From Schizosaccharomyces osmophilus (taxonomy: Eukaryota > Ascomycota > Schizosaccharomycetes > Schizosaccharomycetales > Schizosaccharomycetaceae), in the NCBI RefSeq assembly GCF_027921745.1, contig NC_079238.1, positions 3,906,001 to 3,970,000 on the forward strand: 64,000 bases of DNA. The letters are read 5' to 3'. Position 1 is the first letter of the stretch. Each line of letters begins with the position of its first letter. Shown here in pieces: positions 32,154-41,357 of this stretch. The translations under genes and the position numbers were made by a program. A model generated the notes under the pieces. That model saw only the letters and a program-made list of their open reading frames with translations. It made no database searches and was not told the DNA's origin.

Positions 32154-34124
32154 TTATGCAATCAGCAAAACAAATGGAACAAGCGATACAAGCATGGTAG
32201 CAAGTCCAAAGCCCATGGTACGAGAAGCTAAAGATTGAGCTGAGCCAGAAAGAATTGTGGGATTATACACAATATTCTTGTTTGAAGTAGTACCGTTCCA
32301 GCAGTAATCCTGGAAACATTTCTTACATTGTGCAGGAGTAGTCATGTTTTTGCGCTCCACTGATCGTTGCACCACGGCACAAGCAAGACAAGTAGCAAAA
32401 TCGTCACTGTTGTTTTGAGTGGCAGCCAAGCGAGCATTATTAATAACATCGTCCGTCTTTCCGTTCGATAACTCAAAAGTAAATGTTGAAATATTGGAAT
32501 CATAAGACCAAGGATAGTTGGGCATATAAACGACTAAAGGAGGAGTCTTGTTATCGACATAGTCTTGCTTCAAGGTAGTGTTTTTTCCGTCACAGCCGAA
32601 GAAGGTAGGGCGAGCGTTCAAGCCGAGAGAAATGAATGTATCTGTGTCAGGAATATAGGGAAAGCCGCGGACATCGATACTCTTGTTGTGGTTGCTGTTA
32701 ACAATTCTCTCATATGTATTAACGAGAGATGAACCTGTGGGCCAGCCGTTCTCGTCGTCAGTAGAGTCAACAGCAAAAATGACATCCACAAAACGCTGAG
32801 GATGAAGCAAAGGCCATATAGGAATATTCTGATTATCCTCACCACCGTCAACGAGGTCAACAGTAGGGAAGTTCTTAAAGTTATTGGCAACGGAAGTATT
32901 CTTGGCAGTGTAGTTTTGGAAGGGATTAGGGTAAGGGGCAATATCATTCTGTTTGCTGGAAATACGATTCAATATGCTTCGAGCAATTTCAGCCCAAGTG
33001 CCGTTGGAATTCAATCTTAACAAAGCCTCGTTGAAAAGAGTGGCAGAACTTCCCATTACGAAACCAGCATTGTCGAAGCCGCGAACACATTTGTTGTCTG
33101 GAGGAGAGCCATCATTCAAATGAGTACCGACGTATTCCATCGGAATAAAAGCGTTGATACCATTATCCCATGTGCCGAATTCGTAAGGAGTAAATTCAAA
33201 AATAGTTGAGTTTTCGGGAATAATGTGCTCATCTTCCCTACGGCTGTCGGATATGAGAATGGGGTAAGGATACTCGGCGTTTTGGAACCATGATTGGTTA
33301 CGAATGCTCGACCAAGTGAGACCGGGGCCACCTCTTGGAGCATCAACAAGCTTTCTAGATAAAGAACGACCCCAAAGATCAGTGATGGAAGTGTCAAAAC
33401 CGGCATCCTGTTTAGCATCAATTTCTTGGCGAAGATGATTTAAATATTCGACATCCCTGATTGGGTTGGAATAAGGGCTAAAAACGGTATGATCCATGTC
33501 CCAAACATTATCTTGCAAGTAACTAACGTTGGAAAAGTTGTTGATAGCAATGGAACCAACAAGCCAAGAACCACCAGAGAGACCAGTAATATACATGGAA
33601 CTTTGAACAAGTCCAGAGAATTTAGAGGAATCGCTGCCGCGGCTATCAAAGGCGTCAAAAAATCCGGCCCCGTTCAACATGGCACGGAATCCACCACCAG
33701 AGAAAGCCATACCAAGACGTGGACCATCCTTGTCGGTGATAACATCATTGACACTGATGTTGAGGCCGGAGTTTTGAACAAATTGTCGGGTTTGTTTGTT
33801 AACACTATCCACACGCTTGCTCAAAAACGATTGCTCACCGCTGTTCATGCCCTGGGTACCTTCACGCAAAAGGTCGCTGGGGCAAGTTACATTGTAAGGA
33901 GCATATTCAGAACTCGTATCATCACGCTTCTGCATGCGCGTGGCTTCGATATAGCGAGTACCCAATCTAACAGCCTCGGGGCTCAATTCCGGTAGTTGGT
34001 CGTAGGGAGTTTGAAGATCACGCTCCAAAAACGGCTCCTGGGGTAAAGAGACAGCGATTTGAGAAGCGAGAAAGACTAGAAAGGACGATAACAAAAGATT
34101 CATAGTCTTAAATAAGGAGGGCAA
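32154..34124 (-). CDS. GPI-anchored lysophospholipase / phospholipase B
   Basis: Secreted or wall-bound enzyme that removes acyl chains from (lyso)phospholipids. It is 656 aa, single exon, with a signal peptide (MPSLFKTMNLLLSSFLVFLA). The catalytic motifs are intact: GMAFSGGGFRAML with the oxyanion/Arg site (about 138-150), nucleophile GLSGGSW with Ser183, and the catalytic Asp motif VDGGEDNQNIPIWPL. There are many N-glycosylation sequons. The C-terminus is a Ser-rich stretch plus a hydrophobic tail (GFGLATMLVSLVPFVLLIA), a GPI-anchor signal. It is the counterpart of SPAC1A6.03c by position. The tandem paralogue at 37795-39621 differs at the catalytic serine. Confidence 0.93.
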   Translation of the reverse strand: MPSLFKTMNLLLSSFLVFLASQIAVSLPQEPFLERDLQTPYDQLPELSPEAVRLGTRYIEATRMQKRDDTSSEYAPYNVTCPSDLLREGTQGMNSGEQSFLSKRVDSVNKQTRQFVQNSGLNISVNDVITDKDGPRLGMAFSGGGFRAMLNGAGFFDAFDSRGSDSSKFSGLVQSSMYITGLSGGSWLVGSIAINNFSNVSYLQDNVWDMDHTVFSPYSNPIRDVEYLNHLRQEIDAKQDAGFDTSITDLWGRSLSRKLVDAPRGGPGLTWSSIRNQSWFQNAEYPYPILISDSRREDEHIIPENSTIFEFTPYEFGTWDNGINAFIPMEYVGTHLNDGSPPDNKCVRGFDNAGFVMGSSATLFNEALLRLNSNGTWAEIARSILNRISSKQNDIAPYPNPFQNYTAKNTSVANNFKNFPTVDLVDGGEDNQNIPIWPLLHPQRFVDVIFAVDSTDDENGWPTGSSLVNTYERIVNSNHNKSIDVRGFPYIPDTDTFISLGLNARPTFFGCDGKNTTLKQDYVDNKTPPLVVYMPNYPWSYDSNISTFTFELSNGKTDDVINNARLAATQNNSDDFATCLACAVVQRSVERKNMTTPAQCKKCFQDYCWNGTTSNKNIVYNPTILSGSAQSLASRTMGFGLATMLVSLVPFVLLIA

Positions 34125-34340
34125 AAATTAGAAAACCAAAAACAGAGGTGTCACCACAATGAAATGTAGGCGAAATTATTTTTTATTTAGTAGAAAAGCA
34201 AATTACTATAAGATACACATTAGCATTTGTTAAAAGACATAACAAAAGCATAGAGAAGGCAAAGTAGAAGAAAGAATCGAAACCGCCGTCTCAGAAAAGA
34301 GTACAGAATGAAATTCCATAAACGTTTCACCGTCGTATCC

Positions 34341-34362
34341 GTCCTTACAATCTTGTAAGGAC
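34341..34362. promoter_or_regulatory. Perfect palindrome upstream of the GPI phospholipase gene
   Basis: Arms GTCCTTACAA and TTGTAAGGAC separated by TC, 217 bp upstream of the start codon. Could be an operator for a dimeric factor or a hairpin in the leader. Seen directly; function inferred. Confidence 0.5.
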
Positions 34363-34825
34363 AATCAGAGTCGGAATCATTCGACATGAATTTTTAAATG
34401 CCTTTCCTGCAAAGCATTCCTTACACACGGCAAGAAAGCGCACGACAAGAACTATGACTATTCATTCACGTTCAAGGTACCCATACCAGTACCGAAACCG
34501 GTGTACCGCTTTCTTCTTTTGCGACTGCTCTGTCGTAAACATTCCGATCAATCCCGTTGAGATTGTCAACATTTTCCAAACTCTTCCTCTCCAAGCTTTT
34601 TTTGCCTTACCTATATTGTATAAATATTTAGACAATTATTAAACCAATGTAACCTAATTTTTAGACGCCTGGCCTTAACAGTTTCCACCGAAAAGACAAT
34701 AAATACCAAACTAAACAAGGAATAGAAACTGCGTATATATAGGCTTTTGTCAGCTTTATTTCATTACGTTCGGAAGCTTTATTTCACATGTGCTGTTCGT
34801 TACGTAAGCTCCCTCGAGAGCATTG

Positions 34826-34898
34826 CGGATTTCGGATAACGGAATCCGAAGTGAGAAATTCGGAATTCGTTACTCCGAAATTTAAGTTACCGTTTCGG
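34826..34898. promoter_or_regulatory. CGG/CCG triplet cluster (possible zinc-cluster factor sites)
   Basis: Eight CGG or CCG triplets in 73 bp of otherwise AT-rich DNA, including inverted pairs CGG-AAT-CCG and CGG-N11-CCG. Binuclear zinc-cluster (Gal4-type) factors bind such pairs. It lies about 700 bp upstream of the GPI phospholipase gene and next to the retroelement fossil. Confidence 0.35.
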
Positions 34899-35059
34899 AC
34901 TACAGGTGACTTTCCTTTTTTCGTCGATTGGATAGTTCGTGTCCATTCTCTCCTCTAGTGGTTCGCTGTAAGTTTTATTACTAACTTTCCTTAATAGTAA
35001 AATTATCGGGTATCAATATTATTATAGATACCTTCAATTTAATTTTCTGCTCTGCCTTA

Positions 35060-36340
35060 GTGAATAGAGTGAATAGAGTGGACTGGTATAGACATGTATA
35101 AAGATATGGTTTTTTCAAGTTCCCTGCTTCTTATATTGTTTGAGGCTTTCGAGTCCGGCCGGTAAGGTTCCAAATCTGATATTAGGAAAAGTAGCAGGGT
35201 GTGTAGCGTCTGCGTATAGAGTATATTATGATCTGCCGTTTTTTCTTGACCGGAAAAGGGCCATACGAAATCCAGTTTTAGTCTGTTTGATTGTTGGTAA
35301 CATCCAAGATTTGCACGTTTCATGAGTACAAATTACGCTTTCTGTTTGTTTGTTTTTGAAAAACTAGAGGAGGACTTTTTTGGGCGATTCTAAATTCTAG
35401 CAGTCTCTTATTTGCTCATCGTATGCCTTCTTGAAAGAGTTAGGAAGATTCCCGCATCAATAAATTGAATGCCGAGTTTTGTCAATGGAGGTGGATATTC
35501 ATAAGCTGATTTCATGAGTGTCCTCTAAGTGGAGGAATGCTATATGGAACTTTTACATAAGTGTGCAGAACGGAGGATATGTGTCAAGTTGTTGAATCGT
35601 TCATTGAAAAATAACATCAGAATTGTCTCCAGAATTTGATGCACACGTTCTGTCTGAACATTTGTTTTGTGGGAGATTTCATCAATGAGTTGAAGCAATA
35701 TGTTATGATCATTTTCTTATTGTTTTCATCTCTGTGTAATAAAGACAGGTCCTCGGGCGGCTACGATGTCGATGCATGACCGGAATCAGAGACCATATAG
35801 TCTTCTTATGTCTCCATGAATTGCTCTGCTGTCATCGTTTTCCTGCAAGTAAGAAATGAATTCTTTTTGGTAAATTAACCCAAGATCGTTCAAGTTGCGT
35901 CGTTGCCTTGAGATTTGGGCAAACCTACCTTCTATAAAAATGCATTGAAGAATGTTGAAAGGCTGTTTGGCAATCGCTAGTGGTTGTAATTCAGCATAAC
36001 GTTGACGAAATTTTTTTTTGTTACATTGTTGGCATCCATCGCAGCTTTTGCCGTATTTCGAAATGTCTTTGGTCATACCTTTCTTCCAAACTTTTCCTTG
36101 TGCGATCTGTGGTAGAAGTTTTCTACAATGTCCAACTGAAGAAGGCTCATCATGAAATTCGTTACATACAAGTTGCATCAAATCGAATATGTTGGGAACC
36201 AATACTTGTCGTTGAACGTTGGTTTCTTTTTCAAGTGCGAGCGATGATTTCAGCTTCTGCTTCTATTTCTCCAGGCTCAAATGACTCCGCAGTTTTGGTG
36301 GCCTTCTGCTTAGCTACTGACAGGTCAGTAAAGTTCGGTT
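35060..36340 (-). mobile_element. Broken Ty3/gypsy (Tf-type) LTR-retrotransposon integrase fossil
   Basis: Reverse-strand remnant of a Ty3/gypsy (Metaviridae) pol gene. The integrase zinc-binding HHCC region is recognisable around 35900-36200 (H...H with CDGCQQC and the GMTKDISKYGKSC segment). Pieces of the catalytic core's C-terminal side lie around 35540-35640 (a QTERVHQILE-type block). A weaker C-terminal part continues to about 35060. No reverse transcriptase, Gag or LTRs could be recognised beside it. It is broken in many places and looks old. It is bounded by the two phospholipase genes. Its outer limits are approximate. Confidence 0.75.
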
Positions 36341-37794
36341 AAAAAGCTTGTGTCACAAGGATCCGATCCACAGACATGTCCCTGGTCATCAGTCAAAACC
36401 ATAGTGCCATTTACCAGAATCTTGCACTAGTGCAGTGTCTCTACTAGTCTGAAACACAAATGTTACTAGGAATATGAACGTTCATCGTGATCAATGAGAG
36501 CAGTTCTGGATTGAGTTCGTTTAACGTTTTGTTAGCTATGCCAGTGTAATTCATAGTGCAGCAAAGGCCGGAAGCTAACAATATTAGATTTAATTGAAAA
36601 CACCAATTTTATCTATATGATTGTTTCCTGAATTCGTTTCCATGAAAAGAAATCCTTTCTTGTTCACTAAATGACTTTTACTCTGGTGAGACTCGAAGTT
36701 TCGATTACAGCCTATTTACGCTGTGCAATTTTGTAAAATGAAAAGGTGCTTGTAATCAAATTGGACCTTACTTTACCTTGATGTGAAAGTTTTCTCAGTC
36801 CTGGGATTTGATCAGATACATGAAATGAATCGAAGTTATTGAGCAGAACCAGTCGAATCTTCCAACACTCGGTTTCTATTGCTTTCTAAATGAATTAACT
36901 TGATTCGTTTCTTTTTCTTTCGTCGTTTTATTTCTGTCTTGTACGTTGTTTACCTTTTGTAATACACGACTCTTGTATATGTTTATAATACAACATCTGA
37001 GCCTTTACGATACAGCCCTAACGAATGCATCGCTGTCTCTCTAATTGTGGGAATCCTGTGAATTTGTATTTCTGAGTCTCCTGGTTCATCGTTCTGCTCT
37101 ACTCTGGCTGAGTGAAAGGAGGATAGAAAAGGTACAGGTAAATTGTTGGGTTATCATTCATTGAATCGTACAACATATTTCCTCTATTGTTCAGATGACC
37201 AGTGAATTTGGCACGACGATAGCTCTTTGTCAACAGACACCTCTAGAAAAACAATAGAGAACCTTCACTTACTACACAACTCCTCCCAGACGCAGATTCT
37301 TTTAAAATCATTGTCAAATTACATATTACCATTTACTTCATGTTATTGCTTACCAACTTTTGATGTAACAAACGAGCTTTTTACCTATCTATTTATAAAC
37401 ATAAATTTGCACGAACTTTCATATAGACAATGAGCTAGTCCATGAAAAGAAAAATCAACGGAAGATGATTAACAACAACAAAAATGAAAGTCTTGTAAAT
37501 CAACAAAAGGTTAGCGAAAACGACTTTGTATGAGATGACTATTAAAATTTTAAATAATAGAGAATATTTCTCCGATAAAATGAGCGATGTAAAATGTCGA
37601 CCATTAAAACCATAATCTTCCAAGAAATACGGCAAACACCGCTTGCCGTTCGGAAAACGCTCCATTCACTTTGTAAAAGTGAATTGATGATGTTTATTTT
37701 TAACACCTTTTGTGTTTTTACCTATATTCATACATGCACATATATATATATATATATATATATATACCTATTCCCAATATTTCACGAGTTGCGC
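36341..37794. other. Spacer between retroelement fossil and plb1-position gene
   Basis: No gene recognised. It might include further unrecognisable element-derived sequence. The 3' region of the phospholipase gene occupies the right end, with a TA microsatellite at 37741-37766. A 68-codon frame at 37227-37433 has no family features. Confidence 0.45.
37741..37766. repeat. (TA)13 microsatellite
   Basis: Perfect TA dinucleotide run 29 bp beyond the stop codon of the plb1-position gene, presumably in its 3' UTR. Confidence 0.95.
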
Positions 37795-39621
37795 TTACAA
37801 ACGAGGAGTAGGGTCATAGACAATATCGTCGTTGGCAGCGGTGTCATCGATAATACCACTCCAGCAGAAGTCTTGGTAGCATTGCTGGCATTCAGGGCTA
37901 GCAGTAGCGTTTTGACGTTCCAAAGTACGCTTAACAACGGCACAAGCAACACATTGACCAAAGTAAGTCTCATTGTCCAAGGTAGTAGAAATCAAACCGT
38001 TCAAAAGAAGGTTGTTTTGTTGGTCAGCGGTGTAATAAGTACGGTCAGTGGAGATGTTTGTGTAGTAATTCCAAGGAACGTTGGGAAGGTAGATGACCAA
38101 AGGAGGAGTATCACGAGTGACAGGGCGATCGCCAGCAGTGGTGTTGCGGCCATCACAGCCAAAGAAGATGGGACGGTTGTTGTAATGAAGGCTTACAAAA
38201 GACTGGGTGCTGGGAACATAAGGGAAACCCTTAACGTTACTATGGCCCTTGTTTTGAGCATCCAAAACATGTTCATAAGTCTTGACAAGAGAGTTACCGT
38301 TGGGCCAGACATATTCCGAGTCAGCGCTGTTGTCGACCGCGAAGATAACGTCGACATCACGACCTTTTTGAATCAAAGGCCACAAAGGGAGGTTTTCACC
38401 GGTCATGGAAGAATCGACGATGTTTAAGTTTTCGTCGTTGGCCAAGTTGTTAGCAAGGCTAGTACGAGCGCTGGAAATACCACGGAAGGGATTAGGGATG
38501 GGAGCAACTTGTTCGCCGTGCTCAGAGAAGTTATTTTTTAAGTATTCTTGAATGAGAATACCGTTCTTGGTACTGGAGTCGTTGAAGTTGCGCATTTGGG
38601 TGTTGAAGTAGGTGGAAGAAAGAGCCATCATGAAGCCAAAGTTGTCATAGTTGACGACACAAGAGCCGTTGGAGCTAGCGCCGTTGTCCAAAGAAGTACC
38701 CAAGTATTCGGTGGGGATGAAAGCATCGATGCCGGCATCAAAGGTACCAAAGACATCGGGAGAAGCTTCCAACATGATCGAGCTGAGGTCATCGACTTGG
38801 TCAGAATAGTTTTGGTTGGTAGCAAAAGTGATGATGGGATAGGGAAAGTCAGCCTGTCTGTACCACTCTTGGTCGGAAATGCTAGAGTAAGAGATGTTAG
38901 GCATACCATAGTGACTGTCACCAAAAGGACGACCCAAGACACGGCCCCAGTAGTCAGAGAGGGAGATGTTAAAGCCAGCATTGAGCTTGGCTGTGACCTG
39001 GGATATGAGGTTCTTGTAAAAACTGGCGTTGAAGACAATGGCACTCTTGGGGTACATGACAGGCTTAGCCAATTGCCAAACGCTGCCGGAAAGCTCCTCA
39101 ACGGTGGAGAAGTTGTTGACGGCCATAGAGCCTAGGGTCCAAGCACCACCGTCGGCACCAACGATGTAATCGGAGGCTTGAAGAAGACCAGAGAAGATTG
39201 TATGATTGCTATGGCGAGCATCCATAGCGGAGATGGCACCACCATCCAAAAGCATGGCACGGAAACCACCACCGGACAAAGCAATACCGATAGAAGGACC
39301 GTTTTGGCCGGACAGGCTATCGGTAGCCATGTTGGGTAATTGAGCATTTCTAAGGAAGTCTTTCACGGCACTGTTCGTTTTCGAGGAACGGCTGCTCATG
39401 TACTGGGACTCGGCACGAGGAATGCTACCATTTGAAAGAGTCTCGACGATGTTACGAGAAGGGCATTCAGCGTAATAGGGAGCATAGCTGGGTTCGTTGC
39501 TGCCGCCGCTTTTGCGTTTTTGTGCAAAGACCACAGAGGGTTCTTCATTTGCGGGAAAAGCAAAAGTATGAAGGCAAGAAGCCAAAAATAAGGTCCAAAG
39601 ACTTAATCCACGAAGCAGCAT
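37795..39621 (-). CDS. plb1: Secreted phospholipase-B-family protein with altered catalytic site (Plb1 position)
   Basis: A 608-aa single-exon lysophospholipase-family protein with a signal peptide (MLLRGLSLWTLFLASCLHTF) and many N-glycosylation sequons. It aligns end to end with the GPI-anchored neighbour but lacks a GPI signal, ending DDIVYDPTPRL, so it is probably freely secreted. The Arg/oxyanion motif GIALSGGGFRAML is kept. The nucleophile motif GLSGGSW is replaced by GADGGAW (Asp157 where Ser is expected), and VDGGEDNQNIP becomes VDSSMTGENLP. This predicts a non-hydrolytic protein. Codon use is strongly biased to C-ending and AAG/GGT codons, unlike most neighbours, suggesting high expression. 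S. pombe plb1 (SPAC1A6.04c) sits here and affects sexual differentiation and osmotic resistance. The symbol is positional. Confidence 0.88.
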   Translation of the reverse strand: MLLRGLSLWTLFLASCLHTFAFPANEEPSVVFAQKRKSGGSNEPSYAPYYAECPSRNIVETLSNGSIPRAESQYMSSRSSKTNSAVKDFLRNAQLPNMATDSLSGQNGPSIGIALSGGGFRAMLLDGGAISAMDARHSNHTIFSGLLQASDYIVGADGGAWTLGSMAVNNFSTVEELSGSVWQLAKPVMYPKSAIVFNASFYKNLISQVTAKLNAGFNISLSDYWGRVLGRPFGDSHYGMPNISYSSISDQEWYRQADFPYPIITFATNQNYSDQVDDLSSIMLEASPDVFGTFDAGIDAFIPTEYLGTSLDNGASSNGSCVVNYDNFGFMMALSSTYFNTQMRNFNDSSTKNGILIQEYLKNNFSEHGEQVAPIPNPFRGISSARTSLANNLANDENLNIVDSSMTGENLPLWPLIQKGRDVDVIFAVDNSADSEYVWPNGNSLVKTYEHVLDAQNKGHSNVKGFPYVPSTQSFVSLHYNNRPIFFGCDGRNTTAGDRPVTRDTPPLVIYLPNVPWNYYTNISTDRTYYTADQQNNLLLNGLISTTLDNETYFGQCVACAVVKRTLERQNATASPECQQCYQDFCWSGIIDDTAANDDIVYDPTPRL

Positions 39622-41357
39622 TGTGTAGATGTGTGGAAGATTAATGACAAATTTTCAACCTTCCTGAAATTAAGTTTCAGTAAGAAGTTTTAAATGGTGG
39701 GAAGATGACTTTATAAGAGTGAAATTTTTCAATGAACACGTCACTTGAAACGAGATTACCCCGAATTAACGACGTATGAATCAGAGGCCCGTGTGATAGA
39801 TTCCGAAAAGGTAACAATTTGCCTCGACCACCACAGGTAACAAAAATGATGGAGGAGATTCGGAGAAGCTGGGGGAAAATGCACGAAGACGACGATTCGC
39901 TCGCTATAGAAAAAGTTGAATTTGCAAATTTTCAAGATGCCACGAAAGGAGCAGCTTGCTGGAGCAGTTGTCTGGAAGCTGAAAGCTAGAAGCAGTTTGT
40001 AGCAATAAGAAAGAATGCGACAGAGACGGAAACGAAACGAAAACGAAAACAAAAAGTGGCTGGTCTTTTCTGTTTGTCTGTGTCTGTCTTGCGATAAGAA
40101 ACGTTTGCCTTTGGAAAGCGCGGTTGGAGAATTGAGTTGTGTTGAATTGGATTAAATTGAATAGAAATAGAAATAGAAATAGAGAACTTAAAATAATAAA
40201 TATAAATGCTAATGAAAAAAAAAAGTGTCGTCAATTTGGCGTTTATAGTAAACACACGTTTGTGACGGCATTCCTACGAAAACATCTTGCAAAGAGACAA
40301 CAGACCTTGTAAAGGAGACACACGTAGGATCCAAACATAAACAAAAAAAACTACATAAACGCCAAAAACAGAAACCGAATGCACTCGTTTTCTGCCCCAA
40401 ACCTCATTTCCATCCATGCGCTTCTCTTGGATTCCCCACAGTCATTTCCATATAGACTTGTATCCCACTCCATAGCTATGTGGGGAAACGAAACGCTCGA
40501 CTTACAAGAGCCTTCACCTCAGACGGCCCCCATTCTGTCCCTACTTTTTTCCAAGTGGGGATCTCCGAAAGCGCTAAAAAGGGAAACAGCAATACATAGT
40601 ACATGTTAGTATGAATACCATAGAACAAAAATGGGGAAAAAATAGAATTAAAAATAGGGAAAAATGGAATAAAAAAAAATCAACTATTCTGAAAAAGTAA
40701 ACAATTAAAAGGATTGTTTTTGTTTTTGTTTCTTTTTTATTCCATTTTTCCCTATTTTTTGATGTGCGATTGTTACCTTTTCTGCCATTCTTTGTTGCCT
40801 GATACTTCCCATACAATTGCCTCATTGGATGCAAATTTGCGGAGAAAGAAAACCTCGGCAAGTCCATGTTCCTTGGTTTTCTTCCTTCCGTTTTCATTGG
40901 CTTTCAGCATGGGCTTAATTTCACTCTAGATAACATTTCCCCACTGCATCGATCGACATCGTTGTCTAGATGTTCGGACATCATTTCGTAGTCGCTAGTA
41001 AAGCGTCCAATCATGTGCGAGCACTCTTTTTTTTCTTCCCGTACGAACACCTATCAGTGATTACAAACCGTACGTTCCTAGTGCACTGTAGTGCATTGCG
41101 ATCCCCAATTCTTTTTTTCAAGGCTAGCTACTTTTTCGTTGCACGACCCTAACCCCTTTTACCACTCCAAGCACCCTTGTCCGTAAACACAAATTACCAC
41201 ATCGCATCAATGGCTACTAATGATATGTATATATGTATGGAAATAAATAATTCATTCACGATTAGACTAGGACTAGGACTAGGACAAGAATAAAAACAAA
41301 AACAAAAACAAAAACATTCAAGAGATACAATGATTTTATGACCTCCATTCATTATAA
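39622..41357. other. Long upstream region of the plb1-position gene
   Basis: 1.7 kb without a recognised gene; long enough to suggest complex control or an untranslated RNA. It contains simple repeats (AGAAAT units near 40160-40182, GACTAG units near 41264-41284, AAAAAC units near 41293-41316) and a long inverted repeat at 40650-40759. Open frames on both strands (for example reverse 40574-40897) are low-complexity. Confidence 0.5.
40650..40759. repeat. 27-bp perfect inverted repeat (stem-loop/cruciform)
   Basis: Left arm 40650-40676 and right arm 40733-40759 are reverse complements over about 27 bp (core TAGGGAAAAATGGAATA), separated by about 56 bp. A transcript would form a strong hairpin. 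No target-site duplication or transposase was seen. Confidence 0.85.

Larger units (their letters stand above)
34125..35059. other. Upstream region of the GPI phospholipase gene
   Basis: Promoter-type region without coding features. It holds a 10-bp-arm palindrome (34341-34362) and a cluster of CGG/CCG triplets at 34826-34898, including CGGAATCCG at 34840-34848. These look like protein-binding sites, possibly for zinc-cluster factors. Confidence 0.5.

Noticed and set aside
35980-36342. Forward 120-codon frame
   Set aside because: Overlaps the retroelement fossil on the opposite strand and has no recognisable domain.
37594-38427. Forward open frame of 277 codons opposite the plb1-position gene
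   Set aside because: It is antisense to a gene with strong codon bias, which opens long frames on the other strand; no family features. The same holds for 38548-39135 and 33489-33995.
40156-40185. AGAAAT-unit run as a possible mobile-element end
   Set aside because: Simple-sequence repeat without partner or duplication; treated as a microsatellite.
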